The notes below the pieces were generated by a model, which saw nothing but the letters and a program-made list of their open reading frames with translations, was not told the DNA's origin and did no database searches. From NCBI GenBank assembly GCA_964608095.1, contig CAZSMK010000093.1, positions 51,049 through 115,048 on the forward strand: DNA of 64,000 nucleotides. Reading direction: 5' to 3'. The position numbers and the translations under genes were made by a program. Positions 51,421 through 60,827 of the stretch are shown piece after piece. The stretch is from CAZSMK01 sp964608095 (GTDB lineage: Bacteria > Sumerlaeota > Sumerlaeia > MWCT01 > JAGHBZ01). Numbering within the stretch: the stretch's first letter is position 1; each line of letters begins with the position of its first letter.

Positions 51421-53286
51421 ATGAGAGAGAAAGAGACGAAAGATTTTCGTGAGAGGATAAGGGGTCATGTAGTGGTCGGCGATGGTGCCATGGGCACCTT
51501 GATCTACTCGCGAGGGATTTTTATCAACCAATGTTACGACGCACTCAACCTTACGCGTCCTCATATGATCAAACAAATCCATCGGGAATATTTAATAGCA
51601 GGTGCGGAGGTGCTGGAGACCAACACTTTTGGCGCAAACGAGATAAAGCTGGGAGGATTCGGTCTTGCTGAAAAGGTATTCGAGATCAACCGTCAAGGAG
51701 CATCGCTTGCACGTGAAGTAGTCGGCAACAAGGCTTTCGTTGCGGGTTCCATCGGCCCCCTGGGCAAACCACTCGCTCCTTTAGGGTCAATATCCCATGA
51801 CGCCGCCTTGCGCTTTTTTAAACATCAGGCAGAAGGACTCATAGAGGGCGGCATAGACATTTTCATGCTTGAAACATTCAGTGATGTGGTTGAGATAAAG
51901 ATCGCAATCCAGGCGGTTCGCACTCTCTCTCAAATACCCATTGTCGCGCAGATGACTCTTCAGGAAGATTTGAAAACCGTCTATGGTGTGTCGCCCGAGA
52001 CCATCGCACAAGAATTATCGGGTGAAGAAATTGATGTAATAGGCTTGAATTGCAGCGTCGGACCCGCCATTATGCTGGAATGTGTGCAGCGCATGAGGGG
52101 AATGACCACCCTGCCGCTCTCAGCACAACCAAACGCCGGCTTACCCAGACAGGTCGAAAACAGACTCATGTATCTTGCCACGCCGGAATATCTGGCGGAA
52201 TATGCGAAACGATTTATCCAAAACGGCGTGTCGCTGGTAGGTGCATGTTGTGGCTCGACACCGGATCATATCAGCGCCATCAAATCAGCGGTAAAAGCCC
52301 TTCAGCCAGAGACAAGAGTGGGAATAGCGCTCGGTAAAGCGGTGGAAGAAGTGCCGAAGAGGGCGAAATCTCCGGAAGTACAGGAGAAACAAGCCGAAGA
52401 ATCCCACCTTGCCAAAAAAATCCGAGACGGTATATTTGTGGTAAGTGTGGAAATAGACCCGCCCTGGGGTATAAATCCTTATCCTGCGCTCGCAGCAGCG
52501 GCACAGGTCAAGGAGCGCGGAATCGACGCAATCAATATTGCCGATGGCCCGCGAGCGAGCGCGCGGATGAGTCCACTTGCGTTAGCGCTCCTTATCCAGA
52601 AAACCTCAAATATCGAGATCATTTTGCATTACTGCTGCCGTGACAGAAACATCCTCGGGATGCAATCAGACCTGCTGGGCGCACATGCACTGGGTCTTAG
52701 AAATCTTCTGCTGATCACCGGCGATCCACCAAAACTGGGTAACTACCCCTTTGCTACAGCGGTCTTTGATGTCGATTCTATCGGACTGGTACGAATAGCG
52801 TCGAACCTGAATCAAGGAAAAGACCTCATCGGCAATCCGCTTCAAGAATCAACCAATTTCCTCATAGGAGTAGGAGCAAATCCAGGCGCGATTGATCTGG
52901 ATACTGAACTTCGCCGCTTCGATGAAAAGGTAAAAAACGGGGCTCAATATTGCCTTACACAACCAGTCTTTGATCTTCGCCTTTTCGAAGAGTTCCTCAA
53001 GCGGATTGAAGCATTTAAAATACCCATCCTTGTCGGTATCCTGCCTCTCTATAGTTTCAGGAATGCGGAGTTTCTACATAACGAAGTTCCCGGAATGCAA
53101 ATACCCGATTCAATAAGAGAGCGAATGAGACAGGCGGAATCGCCCGAAAAAGCACGCCAGGAAGGAGTAGCAATAGCGCAGGAAGCCCTGAAAGAGCTGG
53201 CGCCTATGTCTCAGGGCGCATATTTGATGCCTCCATTCGGGAAGGTCGAACTCGCACTTCAGGTCCTCGAGGTACTGGATAGATAA
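51421..53286 (+). CDS. Bifunctional homocysteine S-methyltransferase/methylenetetrahydrofolate reductase
   Basis: This 621-residue fusion has two parts. Residues 1-310 are a homocysteine S-methyltransferase domain with NTFGAN, a zinc Cys in LNCSVGP (about 208) and the Cys pair of GACCGS (about 276). Residues 330-621 are a MetF-type reductase with FVVSVEIDPPWGINP, IADGPRASARMSP, ILHYCCRDRN and LLLITGDPP. Together they could turn methylene-THF into methyl groups for methionine. The fusion is known in many Firmicutes, deltaproteobacterial and deep-branching genomes. AAGGG precedes the ATG. It is divergent from the XPB helicase. Confidence 0.93.
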   Translation: MREKETKDFRERIRGHVVVGDGAMGTLIYSRGIFINQCYDALNLTRPHMIKQIHREYLIAGAEVLETNTFGANEIKLGGFGLAEKVFEINRQGASLAREVVGNKAFVAGSIGPLGKPLAPLGSISHDAALRFFKHQAEGLIEGGIDIFMLETFSDVVEIKIAIQAVRTLSQIPIVAQMTLQEDLKTVYGVSPETIAQELSGEEIDVIGLNCSVGPAIMLECVQRMRGMTTLPLSAQPNAGLPRQVENRLMYLATPEYLAEYAKRFIQNGVSLVGACCGSTPDHISAIKSAVKALQPETRVGIALGKAVEEVPKRAKSPEVQEKQAEESHLAKKIRDGIFVVSVEIDPPWGINPYPALAAAAQVKERGIDAINIADGPRASARMSPLALALLIQKTSNIEIILHYCCRDRNILGMQSDLLGAHALGLRNLLLITGDPPKLGNYPFATAVFDVDSIGLVRIASNLNQGKDLIGNPLQESTNFLIGVGANPGAIDLDTELRRFDEKVKNGAQYCLTQPVFDLRLFEEFLKRIEAFKIPILVGILPLYSFRNAEFLHNEVPGMQIPDSIRERMRQAESPEKARQEGVAIAQEALKELAPMSQGAYLMPPFGKVELALQVLEVLDR

Positions 53287-53387
53287 CGTGATATATTTTC
53301 CCACGAAGATATCTTACTCTTCGTATACGTTTTTATCGTCGCTAAGATGCGGATGATTTATTGCCCTGAGGAGTACACAAATCATTC

Positions 53388-54068
53388 TCAGCCGTAATAA
53401 ACTTCACGGATTTCCGAGAAAATCTCACATAAAAGTTCCAGGTTGATGTCCTGGATTGAATCGTAGATATAGTGTGCTTCCTTGAGAACCGCATCGTCCT
53501 TAAAGGTTGACCGAAGACCGATTGCAATCATCCCCGCTCGCCTTGCACCCAGCAATCCGCTTGGACTATCTTCAATAACAATACAATCGAACGGAGAGCA
53601 TTGCATCTTATCGGCAGCTTCGAGAAAGATATAGGGTGCAGGTTTACTTTTCACCACTTCTTCGCCGGACACAATGTATTTGAATCGCTCCGACAGACCT
53701 ACCTTATCGAGGTTAAACTCAATTTTGGGATGTGGACCGGACGAAGCCAGGGCATAGGGGACGTCCGCTTTCTCAAGCTCGTCAAGTAGTCGTATAACAC
53801 CCGGAAAGACTTGTAATGAACTATCTGCAAGTTGAAAATATAGTTCGAATTTCCGCTTGGTAAATTTCTTCAAATCTATGGACTGTTCATACTTTTCTTC
53901 GAGGTTCTCAATGATAGCCCTGTCGGTAAGACCACAACACTTCCACAGGTCCTCATCGGTAAGTTCAATTCCTTGCTCCGCGATTGCCCTCTTGAACGCT
54001 TCGAGCGATTGATGTTCACTATCAACAATCACGCCATCTGAGTCAAAAATTATACCAATGTCCGCCAT
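53388..54068 (-). CDS. HAD family phosphatase/beta-phosphoglucomutase-like
   Basis: This 226-residue subfamily IA HAD protein has the nucleophile motif IIFDSDGVIVDSEHQ (the two Asp are D8 and D10), motif II YALASSGP, the motif III Lys in SGEEVVKSKPAPYIFL and motif IV CIVIEDSPSGLLGARRAG. Cap helices lie between residues 15 and 85. The fold covers phosphoglycolate phosphatase, beta-phosphoglucomutase and related activities, so the substrate is uncertain. It stands as a single gene. Confidence 0.9.
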   Translation of the reverse strand: MADIGIIFDSDGVIVDSEHQSLEAFKRAIAEQGIELTDEDLWKCCGLTDRAIIENLEEKYEQSIDLKKFTKRKFELYFQLADSSLQVFPGVIRLLDELEKADVPYALASSGPHPKIEFNLDKVGLSERFKYIVSGEEVVKSKPAPYIFLEAADKMQCSPFDCIVIEDSPSGLLGARRAGMIAIGLRSTFKDDAVLKEAHYIYDSIQDINLELLCEIFSEIREVYYG

Positions 54069-54463
54069 TTGTCATCTTCCTTCCAATGTACAAAAATGAA
54101 CTGGTTATCTTAGAAAAACCGTTGCCTCATTATAAAGAAAAAAAACAAAAAAATGAATCTTTGTACTTTTATTTTTTCAAAGAACATTCCGCCAGCTTGT
54201 TTTTATTAATTTATATATCAAATTCATCGTTCTGTCATGAATTTGACGAAATTTAGACGTTGGAAAATTTATAGGTGCACTGTTTCTGAACAATTCTTTT
54301 TCTTTCAGGTACATAAGCTCACCGGAGAAGGGATAAAAAGGGATTATAAGGGTCATATCTGGTACCAAAAGGAAACGGCGGATTTCGGTTGATCCGTCCT
54401 CCGCCGTGAATTGTGTGCATTATATTGATGTCATCGTCCCCTGGTATATAAAACAGTAAGAGT
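54069..54463. other. Intergenic region between ferredoxin and the HAD gene
   Basis: About 395 bases holding the ferredoxin terminator (54375-54407) and probably the HAD gene promoter. A 63-residue open frame at 54177-54368 is unsupported. No other element was recognised. Confidence 0.5.
54375..54407 (-). terminator. Intrinsic terminator of the ferredoxin gene
   Basis: The stem ACGGCGGA (54375-54382) pairs with TCCGCCGT (54400-54407); a CGG/CCG inner stem closes the loop. Read on the minus strand, a T-rich tract (TTCCTTTT) follows. It lies about 57 bases past the ferredoxin stop. Confidence 0.75.
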
Positions 54464-54652
54464 TTATTCTTCGACTATGATACACTCAACGGGACAGCTA
54501 TCCACTGCTTCTTGAATCGTCTCAGCATTGGCTTCAAGATCGGCGCCCTCGATCACTTTTGCCTTATCATCAACCATTTCGAAGACCTCGGGGCAGACAG
54601 CTTCGCATGCCCCACAACCGATGCATGCCTCTTCATCAATGATAACCTTCAT
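54464..54652 (-). CDS. Small [4Fe-4S] ferredoxin
   Basis: This 62-residue monocluster ferredoxin has the cluster site CIGCGACEAVCP near residues 9-20, a late Cys in DSCPVECI, and the family start MKVIIDEEACIG. The acidic middle (AKVIEGADLEANAETI) is typical. The ATG at 54652 has AGGAGG six bases upstream; an earlier ATG at 54667 is less likely. It is a single-gene unit with its own terminator. The redox partner is unknown. Confidence 0.95.
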   Translation of the reverse strand: MKVIIDEEACIGCGACEAVCPEVFEMVDDKAKVIEGADLEANAETIQEAVDSCPVECIIVEE

Positions 54653-54810
54653 CGTTTTCCTCCTCATGAGTTTGGATGTTTTTGTCAGTATTCGAAATTC
54701 GAATTTAATATATACTTAAAGGTAGATGCAAGAATTTTGTGTATTATGATCATTCAGTTTAAAGAAGAAATTTAACGTCGTGATTCTACTTCACAAGAAA
54801 GCGAATGTGC

Positions 54811-57501
54811 CTAATCTCTAATCCCGGGGGGTGGTTCAGGCGGCGGTCCTTGTTTACCTTCTCGAATCCAGCGCCGCCGCTCTTCCATATACTGCCGGCG
54901 AAGTTCGAGTTTGTCCACAAAACGGTTCATCTCCTCGGGCTTTTCTTTTTCGGCTTTCTCATCGCTTGTAGATTCTTCAAAAGGAAAACCGGCAGCGGGA
55001 GCTACGGGCTGTTCCCGTTCAGCACTAGCTTTCATACTTTTGTCCAGAATCTCACGAAGCATGCCATGCATCTTTCGATTTTTCATGTTCTCCATCGCAC
55101 TTTCCAGGGCTTCTGAAATGACCGGACGTGAAAGGTCTATCTTGTTAATGACCTTCTTTATCGTTTCCTGTACCTGAGCGCGAGGTTTTGAATCAAGAGT
55201 CTGCACAATTTCGAAACACACGTTTTGAATGGTTTGTTTTGGTGACTGCGGCGAGAGAAGTTCAAGTACGGCGGTCAATGCAGATTCCCTGACAAGAGTA
55301 TCAGAATCGTTGAGTGCATCGAAAATCGCATGAATAGCATCAGGATGTTTTGATTCACATAATTGCTGTATGGCCGTAATTTTTTCTTTTCGAATTTCAT
55401 TTTTGTGAAGTCCTAAAAGAGAACCCTTTTTAAGGACTTTGATCAATTCCTGGATGGTTTCAAAGTCGTACGCAACCTCAGTTTGCGCCGTTTTATTTTC
55501 AGGCGTTTCTTCGGCTTTCGCAGCCTCGCCCAGCGTGGGAAAGACTGAAGTGCCGGTTTCCCGCCCGATCCGCATATTTGCGTTAAGCAATACCTGTGAG
55601 GATTCTTTCCCAAGGTTGGGAATCTGTTTGTTTTGAAGTCGTTTCATGGTGTCCTGCAGCGTCTTACGCGCAGCAGGCGAATCAATCTTATCAAGGGCGT
55701 ATAAAAGGGACGAGGTGATTTTATCGCGGGTCAGCGGTTTTCGTTCTCCTTCGGATGCATCCCAGTAATATTCCTGTTCATACGCGCTACGGGCCTTCTC
55801 CTCAGTCACATACGTGTTGAGCAGCATTTTTTCAAGCAAAGGCACCGCGGAGTCATCGCCAATCTCTGCGAGGACTTCACCGATTGCCATGTAGGCGCCG
55901 CAAAACAAATGAAGCTGCTGGTTTGCCGCCTTGATGATAGAGGGCACGATAGGTCGCCCCATTGCGATTAAACTCTTTGCGATTTGTTCGCGATGTCCGA
56001 GTATGGTTTTCTGACGTTCACCCTCCTTCGCAAAAGTAGGAGTCGGGTCTTTACTCCATAAGCCCTTTACGAGGGCTCCAACCCCCCATGCGACGTAAAC
56101 ATCACGAAGCTCGCCTAACTTGAGCTCATCCCTTGATTCGGAAAAGAATTCAAGCGCAGCTTTCACTTCGAGATTTTGTTCGCCAGAAGGAATACAATGG
56201 ATAACCTCCTTGAGAATGGTGTTCATATCCGAGGCAGATGAACGTTGAGAATGAAGGATATCCGATAGAGCACGAATGATGACAAGAGCTTGTGCCTGTC
56301 GGGGGGGATCAATGACTCGTGCGCCCAACACACTCTTTAACTCTTGTATGAGAAGAGGAGACGCCTCCGGATGACCTATCTTGCCCAATGCGTTGGCTAT
56401 CTTTGGTTTATAACTACGAAACTTTTTGTCTCTGTACTTATCCAGCAGAAAAGGCAGAAATAGCGCGGATTGAAACATTCCCATCAGAGCAATTGCAAAC
56501 TTGTAATATCGCTCCTCAAGTGATGAGGATATATAATTAATAAACGTTTCACTGAATCGTGGATGTTCACCGAACTGTTTGAATATCCTGTCGATAATAA
56601 GCCGCGCTTTCTTTCCCAATCCTTCGTAGATTCTTCCTTCCACGCCGGCTTGTGTGCCCGTGAGACTTACTTGAAAAGGACACAACTCCGATAGAAGAAG
56701 AATTATATCAGTCCACCGTGATTCCCTGTCAGGCATAAACGCGGTATTCACAATCGCCTGGATCAACTTACGAAACCTGGACATATCCTCAAACGTGGGT
56801 TCCGATAAATCATTGGCATGAGGGAGGAATGTTTTGAGGTCTCTCGCTGCCTGTGACTGGGTACGTGTCCATTCGAGCTCACGATTCTCAACCGTGGACT
56901 TGTACACAAGTGAAAAGCGCTCTTTTCTCACCTTTTCAATCTTATCGCAGTCCTCTTCTGTGAGCCCCAATGAGGTGTGATTATTTCTCAGGACTTCCAT
57001 GAATTTGTCAACGCGCTCTTGATCGTTGACAAGTGAGCCGAGTATACTGCCGGCAAGCGGCAACTTGTTTTTTATCTCTTTCGTCTCCCCCTCTTCGTGC
57101 AGAAGCTTTTTCAAGATTGAAAGCGCCTGTTGATAATCGTCAGTCTTAATAGTATCCCTTATTTCCCGTGAAAACCGTTCACGGGCAAGGGAAACCATTG
57201 TTTTACGCCATTCAGAAAAAAGGTCGATATCCTGTGAAAGCTTTTCACGGAGCGCCGTTGCAAAAGAGTCCTTAAATATCTTTTCCGCCAGATTATACAC
57301 CTCAACAGCCGGAAGAGGATTAAAACTATTGTACACTTTGAGGACAGCGTCAGCCACTATACGGGTGCATTCGTCCAGTGCATTGTCCGTTTCCTTAAGT
57401 GAAACATAGAGATTCCGCGTATGCAGGGCAAATGTCTTGTAATCTCTCTTACGTAACGATTCATGGATTACGCGAAGAGTATGTCCAAGCCCGGCTTTCA
57501 T
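54811..57501 (-). CDS. Large HEAT/armadillo-like helical repeat protein
   Basis: This 896-residue protein is almost all helical, with HEAT-like repeat units (for example NALGKIGHPEASPLLIQELK, LAEIGDDSAVPLLEKMLL, AIHAIFDALNDSDTLVRESAL). It has an N-terminal region rich in coiled-coil-like heptads and a Pro/Glu-rich C-terminal tail ending PPPEPPPGIRD. No enzymatic motif was found. Such proteins often serve as scaffolds. It lies 65 bases after mtnA on the same strand, possibly in one transcript, but the functional link is unclear. No ribosome-binding site is obvious. Confidence 0.7.
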   Translation of the reverse strand: MKAGLGHTLRVIHESLRKRDYKTFALHTRNLYVSLKETDNALDECTRIVADAVLKVYNSFNPLPAVEVYNLAEKIFKDSFATALREKLSQDIDLFSEWRKTMVSLARERFSREIRDTIKTDDYQQALSILKKLLHEEGETKEIKNKLPLAGSILGSLVNDQERVDKFMEVLRNNHTSLGLTEEDCDKIEKVRKERFSLVYKSTVENRELEWTRTQSQAARDLKTFLPHANDLSEPTFEDMSRFRKLIQAIVNTAFMPDRESRWTDIILLLSELCPFQVSLTGTQAGVEGRIYEGLGKKARLIIDRIFKQFGEHPRFSETFINYISSSLEERYYKFAIALMGMFQSALFLPFLLDKYRDKKFRSYKPKIANALGKIGHPEASPLLIQELKSVLGARVIDPPRQAQALVIIRALSDILHSQRSSASDMNTILKEVIHCIPSGEQNLEVKAALEFFSESRDELKLGELRDVYVAWGVGALVKGLWSKDPTPTFAKEGERQKTILGHREQIAKSLIAMGRPIVPSIIKAANQQLHLFCGAYMAIGEVLAEIGDDSAVPLLEKMLLNTYVTEEKARSAYEQEYYWDASEGERKPLTRDKITSSLLYALDKIDSPAARKTLQDTMKRLQNKQIPNLGKESSQVLLNANMRIGRETGTSVFPTLGEAAKAEETPENKTAQTEVAYDFETIQELIKVLKKGSLLGLHKNEIRKEKITAIQQLCESKHPDAIHAIFDALNDSDTLVRESALTAVLELLSPQSPKQTIQNVCFEIVQTLDSKPRAQVQETIKKVINKIDLSRPVISEALESAMENMKNRKMHGMLREILDKSMKASAEREQPVAPAAGFPFEESTSDEKAEKEKPEEMNRFVDKLELRRQYMEERRRWIREGKQGPPPEPPPGIRD

Positions 57502-57566
57502 AGTAAATTAAGTATAATCCGTTCAAGGTAGAAACGGCAAATCAGAAATGTACATAATCGGGCGTG

Positions 57567-58613
57567 CTACGTTCCAAGCACGCGCGTGATCGTGTCTGAA
57601 AATGGAGGTCGTATGACACCTTTTTCAGTGACGAAAGCGGTAACAAAGCGTGCAGGCGTTATATCAAAAGCCGGATTAAAAAAGGATATTTCAGGCGGGG
57701 CAATTTGCCGTGTGCCTATCGTATAAATCTCCTCAGGCGGTCTTTCTTCAATGGGAATGTCCTTGCCGCTCTTCAGCCGGCTATCAAAGGTCGAAAGGGG
57801 GGCGGCGACATAGAAAGGAATCTTGTGATGTCGCGCAAGAATCGCCACCGTATAGGTACCCACTTTATTGGCGAAATCGCCGGAGAGTGTGATCCGGTCA
57901 GCGCCGACAATGACGGCATCAACGAGACCATGCGCCATAACAATACCCGCCATATTATCACAGATAAGTGTAACCGGGACACGCGACTTCATAAGTTCCC
58001 ACGAGGTAAGCCGGGCGCCCTGGAGCAAAGGACGCGTTTCATCGGCGTATACCCTGATCTTTTTCCCTCGTTTCACCGCAGTATAGATTACGCCAAGCGC
58101 AGTGCCTATACCGGCAGTGGCAAGCGCACCCGCATTACAATGAGTGAGAACTGTCGCATCATCAGGCAAAAGCTCGGCGCCATGTTCGCCAATCAGTTCG
58201 CAACGACGCCGATCATCTTTTAGCAGTTCCACGGCTAAACCAAGCAGCGCCTTTTTCATTGAGGCAACTGAGGTATGCTTCTGCATGGCAGCCCGCTCCT
58301 TTGCAAGGTCAAGAGCCCAGAAGAGATTAACCGCAGTGGGACGAGCGGTAGCAATATAATCCGCTACTTCGGAGATACGTCGGTAGAATTTGTCGGTATC
58401 ATTTCCACGCCACCTACGCACACCCAGATAAAGCCCAAAGGCGGCTGCCACCCCTATAGCAGGAGCGCCCCGAACTCTTAGCTCACGTATCGCACGCCAC
58501 ATCTGACGGGCACTATCGATATCCTCATATCTTAACGCGCTGGGTAAAAACCGCTGATCTATTATGCGCACATGATTATTTATCCATCTTATAGTGGAAA
58601 TTGTCATGGTCAC
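57567..58613 (-). CDS. mtnA: S-methyl-5-thioribose-1-phosphate isomerase
   Basis: This methionine-salvage enzyme converts methylthioribose-1-phosphate to methylthioribulose-1-phosphate. It has 348 residues with ELRVRGAPAIGVAAAFGLYLG, TAVNLFWALD, the active-site Cys in LTHCNAGALATAGIGTALG (C159) and the catalytic Asp in VIVGADRIT (D239). It also has the C-terminal YTIGTRQIAPPEISFFNPAFD. The start is GTG at 58613, overlapping the preceding gene's stop by four bases, or ATG at 58607. Other methionine-salvage genes are not in the window. Confidence 0.95.
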   Translation of the reverse strand: MTMTISTIRWINNHVRIIDQRFLPSALRYEDIDSARQMWRAIRELRVRGAPAIGVAAAFGLYLGVRRWRGNDTDKFYRRISEVADYIATARPTAVNLFWALDLAKERAAMQKHTSVASMKKALLGLAVELLKDDRRRCELIGEHGAELLPDDATVLTHCNAGALATAGIGTALGVIYTAVKRGKKIRVYADETRPLLQGARLTSWELMKSRVPVTLICDNMAGIVMAHGLVDAVIVGADRITLSGDFANKVGTYTVAILARHHKIPFYVAAPLSTFDSRLKSGKDIPIEERPPEEIYTIGTRQIAPPEISFFNPAFDITPARFVTAFVTEKGVIRPPFSDTITRVLGT

Positions 58614-59992
58614 TTTTTCCCTTCAGAAGATTGCTTTAACATTTTCTGGACTGCAGAGGGGACTTTCTCTTTGCTCCCCAGAAGTGAACGTAGCAGAGGT
58701 TCGGTTTCAACCTCTGGCGGTTCTTCAAAGGGATCAACTTCGTAAAGGGCGCCGGCAAATGCTGTTTGAACCTGATACATATAGAGCAGCGCGCCCAGAT
58801 GATATTCGTCAAGTTTATCAAGTGTTATAGTAACGTTAGGGCGCTTATAGTATGTCAACATTGATCGTGTCGCAACGAGGTCGGCCCCTATCACTTCAGA
58901 AAGCGCTTTTCTTCTCAGGTAATCAAGCCTTTTTTCGTATCTGAATACGTTGGGAATCTTTACATCGCTCCGAGGTTTCTTCACACAGACGAACGTAAAG
59001 GATTTATCGTTTGGACCGTGTAAATAGAGAGGAAGCAGATAATGATGATCCACGGTTATGGTGCCTGCGACAAGTAGCTGTCGGTCTGGACAAAAAGCGA
59101 TACCGCGCCCCCCTCCTCTCGCCCACAGATGTTGATACCAACGGTTAAGGTGCCGGAGAGAGTCGCTATACGGAAGAATAACGTTATAGTTCTTGCCGTG
59201 TTTTTGATGAAGGAGCGCATGAACCGCCGCGTTAAGATACGCGGGGTTCTCGTTCAGAGCGGCGGTTTGCGTTCGCTTGTCCATATCGATTGCACCCCGC
59301 AGTATCTTGTCGATATCTCCGCCGGCAACGGCAGCAGGATATAATCCCGCTGCAGTGAACACGGAAAAAGGTCCGCTTACTTCGTCCGGCAACGGCAAAA
59401 TCCGTAGATTCTCTTTCTCTGCTATAGTATGAAGACTGTTATCAGCATGAGCAGCAGTAGCGATTACAAACCGTTCTTTGACTGCGTTTGAACCAAGGCG
59501 TTTCAACAACCGCGAATAAAGAATCATAAAAATGGCAAGTGTCTGATCGGTGCACCCGCTTTTACTCACCACAAAAAAGGCGGTGGAACTCAGGTTAATG
59601 ACTTCAAGCAAGTCACAGATGGTCCTGGAGTCCGGATTGTCAACAAAGAAGAATCGTGGAATCATGTGACGCTTGTCACAAAGCCCGTGATACGTATGCA
59701 TTAAGGAAGTCGCCATTAATTGAGGACCGAGACAGCCCCCACCCATGGCGATATGAACAAAATATTCGTACTTTCGCCGCACCGCCTGAGAGATTGCCTT
59801 CACTATCTCCACCGTATTAGTGTCATAAGGGAGATCGTAAAATGTGCCTTTCTCTCGATTGCGTTGTTTTTTCAGTTCATTGTGAATATGTGTAGCCTTC
59901 TTTTGAAGAGAGGTTATCTCCCCCTTACTAACACCGTGTTTCGTACCGATAGAAGTAGATAAGGCGTTCCCTATATCCAAAAAAAGGCTCAT
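58610..59992 (-). CDS. Glucose-6-phosphate isomerase-like protein with altered active site
   Basis: This 460-residue SIS-type protein has the phosphosugar-binding loop VVSKSGCTDQTLA (about 141-153) and a PGI layout including SLRHLNRWYQHLW, TVDHHYLLPLYLHGPNDKSFTF and a GALYEVDPFEEP end. Several PGI active-site residues differ: the Glu of the usual LW-x-ES motif is Ala/Arg here (ARGGGR, 291-296), and the conserved Lys after NPFDQPGVE is missing (PEVETEP). It may therefore be an inactive or neofunctionalised PGI relative. Its stop overlaps mtnA, so the two are coupled. Confidence 0.75.
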   Translation of the reverse strand: MSLFLDIGNALSTSIGTKHGVSKGEITSLQKKATHIHNELKKQRNREKGTFYDLPYDTNTVEIVKAISQAVRRKYEYFVHIAMGGGCLGPQLMATSLMHTYHGLCDKRHMIPRFFFVDNPDSRTICDLLEVINLSSTAFFVVSKSGCTDQTLAIFMILYSRLLKRLGSNAVKERFVIATAAHADNSLHTIAEKENLRILPLPDEVSGPFSVFTAAGLYPAAVAGGDIDKILRGAIDMDKRTQTAALNENPAYLNAAVHALLHQKHGKNYNVILPYSDSLRHLNRWYQHLWARGGGRGIAFCPDRQLLVAGTITVDHHYLLPLYLHGPNDKSFTFVCVKKPRSDVKIPNVFRYEKRLDYLRRKALSEVIGADLVATRSMLTYYKRPNVTITLDKLDEYHLGALLYMYQVQTAFAGALYEVDPFEEPPEVETEPLLRSLLGSKEKVPSAVQKMLKQSSEGKK

Positions 59993-60248
59993 ATTTTCAG
60001 CCGACCCTTCCGAAAAAATATATTAGATATAATGTTGTCTCAAAGAAAAAGTGTCTAGAAATTTTTGTAAAGGACGAAATGAGGAAATCGAATCGTTGCT
60101 TCGGTAGGGAATCTCTTCGATAAAGTTGCTCCATGACATTTTGTTTTTCCTGCTTTTTCCTGTAGATGTGTCAGCGAAAAAAAAACCTGAACATGGGGGA
60201 TACATAGTATCCCATAGAAATTTCAATCTTTGAAAAGGAGTTACAATA

Positions 60249-60827
60249 ATGTGGACTCGATCAATAACGATCATCTTTGTTGTACTGGCATTAGGAGTGT
60301 CAACCGGCTGCGCATATCTCAATGCCCGCGGGCGTGATGCTCTTGACATCATGGACATCGGCATAACCGTCACGGATAAGTGGAGCCCTGATTTCAGTTT
60401 ATATGCCGACTTTTTCCAGATTACGCCTATCGGCTACACCAGCATTGACGGAAAAGTGCTGGGTATAGGCAACAGGCAGATTGGCTTGCTCAATTACGAG
60501 AATAACTCTTGGGGCATCCTTTTAGGGGGAAGCGATAGGAAGGGAAGCGGAGCATTCAATCCTGAAGACCCTCGACAAGTGCGTGCCGACCAACGCGACG
60601 CATCAGAGCGTCCCCGATTCAATACAGGTGTTGTCAGGATGATTGCCGAGGGCAATGCGCCTCCCACTCCCACCTTCTTTGAATGCGATCGCGGCATTCA
60701 TCTCGGATGGATTGGATTCCATTTTTCACTACGCCCGCTCGATCTTCTTGATTTTATCCTCGGGTGGAGTACACTGGATATTTTAGAAGATGATGATGTC
60801 ATCCCATCCGAAAAAGGTGCCACATAA
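60249..60827 (+). CDS. Lipoprotein of unknown function
   Basis: This 192-residue protein has a lipobox in VLALGVSTGC (Cys near residue 21) and a soluble part (SLYADFFQITPIGYTSIDGKV, FFECDRGIHLGWIGFHFSLRP) that looks like a compact membrane-facing domain. I do not recognise a family. AAGGAG lies eight bases before the ATG. The stop overlaps the radical SAM start (TAATG), so the two are translationally coupled and probably function together in the envelope. Which membrane it sits in is not certain. Confidence 0.8.
   Translation: MWTRSITIIFVVLALGVSTGCAYLNARGRDALDIMDIGITVTDKWSPDFSLYADFFQITPIGYTSIDGKVLGIGNRQIGLLNYENNSWGILLGGSDRKGSGAFNPEDPRQVRADQRDASERPRFNTGVVRMIAEGNAPPTPTFFECDRGIHLGWIGFHFSLRPLDLLDFILGWSTLDILEDDDVIPSEKGAT

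Noticed and set aside
54177..54368. 63-residue open frame between ferredoxin and the HAD gene
   Set aside because: No conserved features; it lies in an AT-rich gap.
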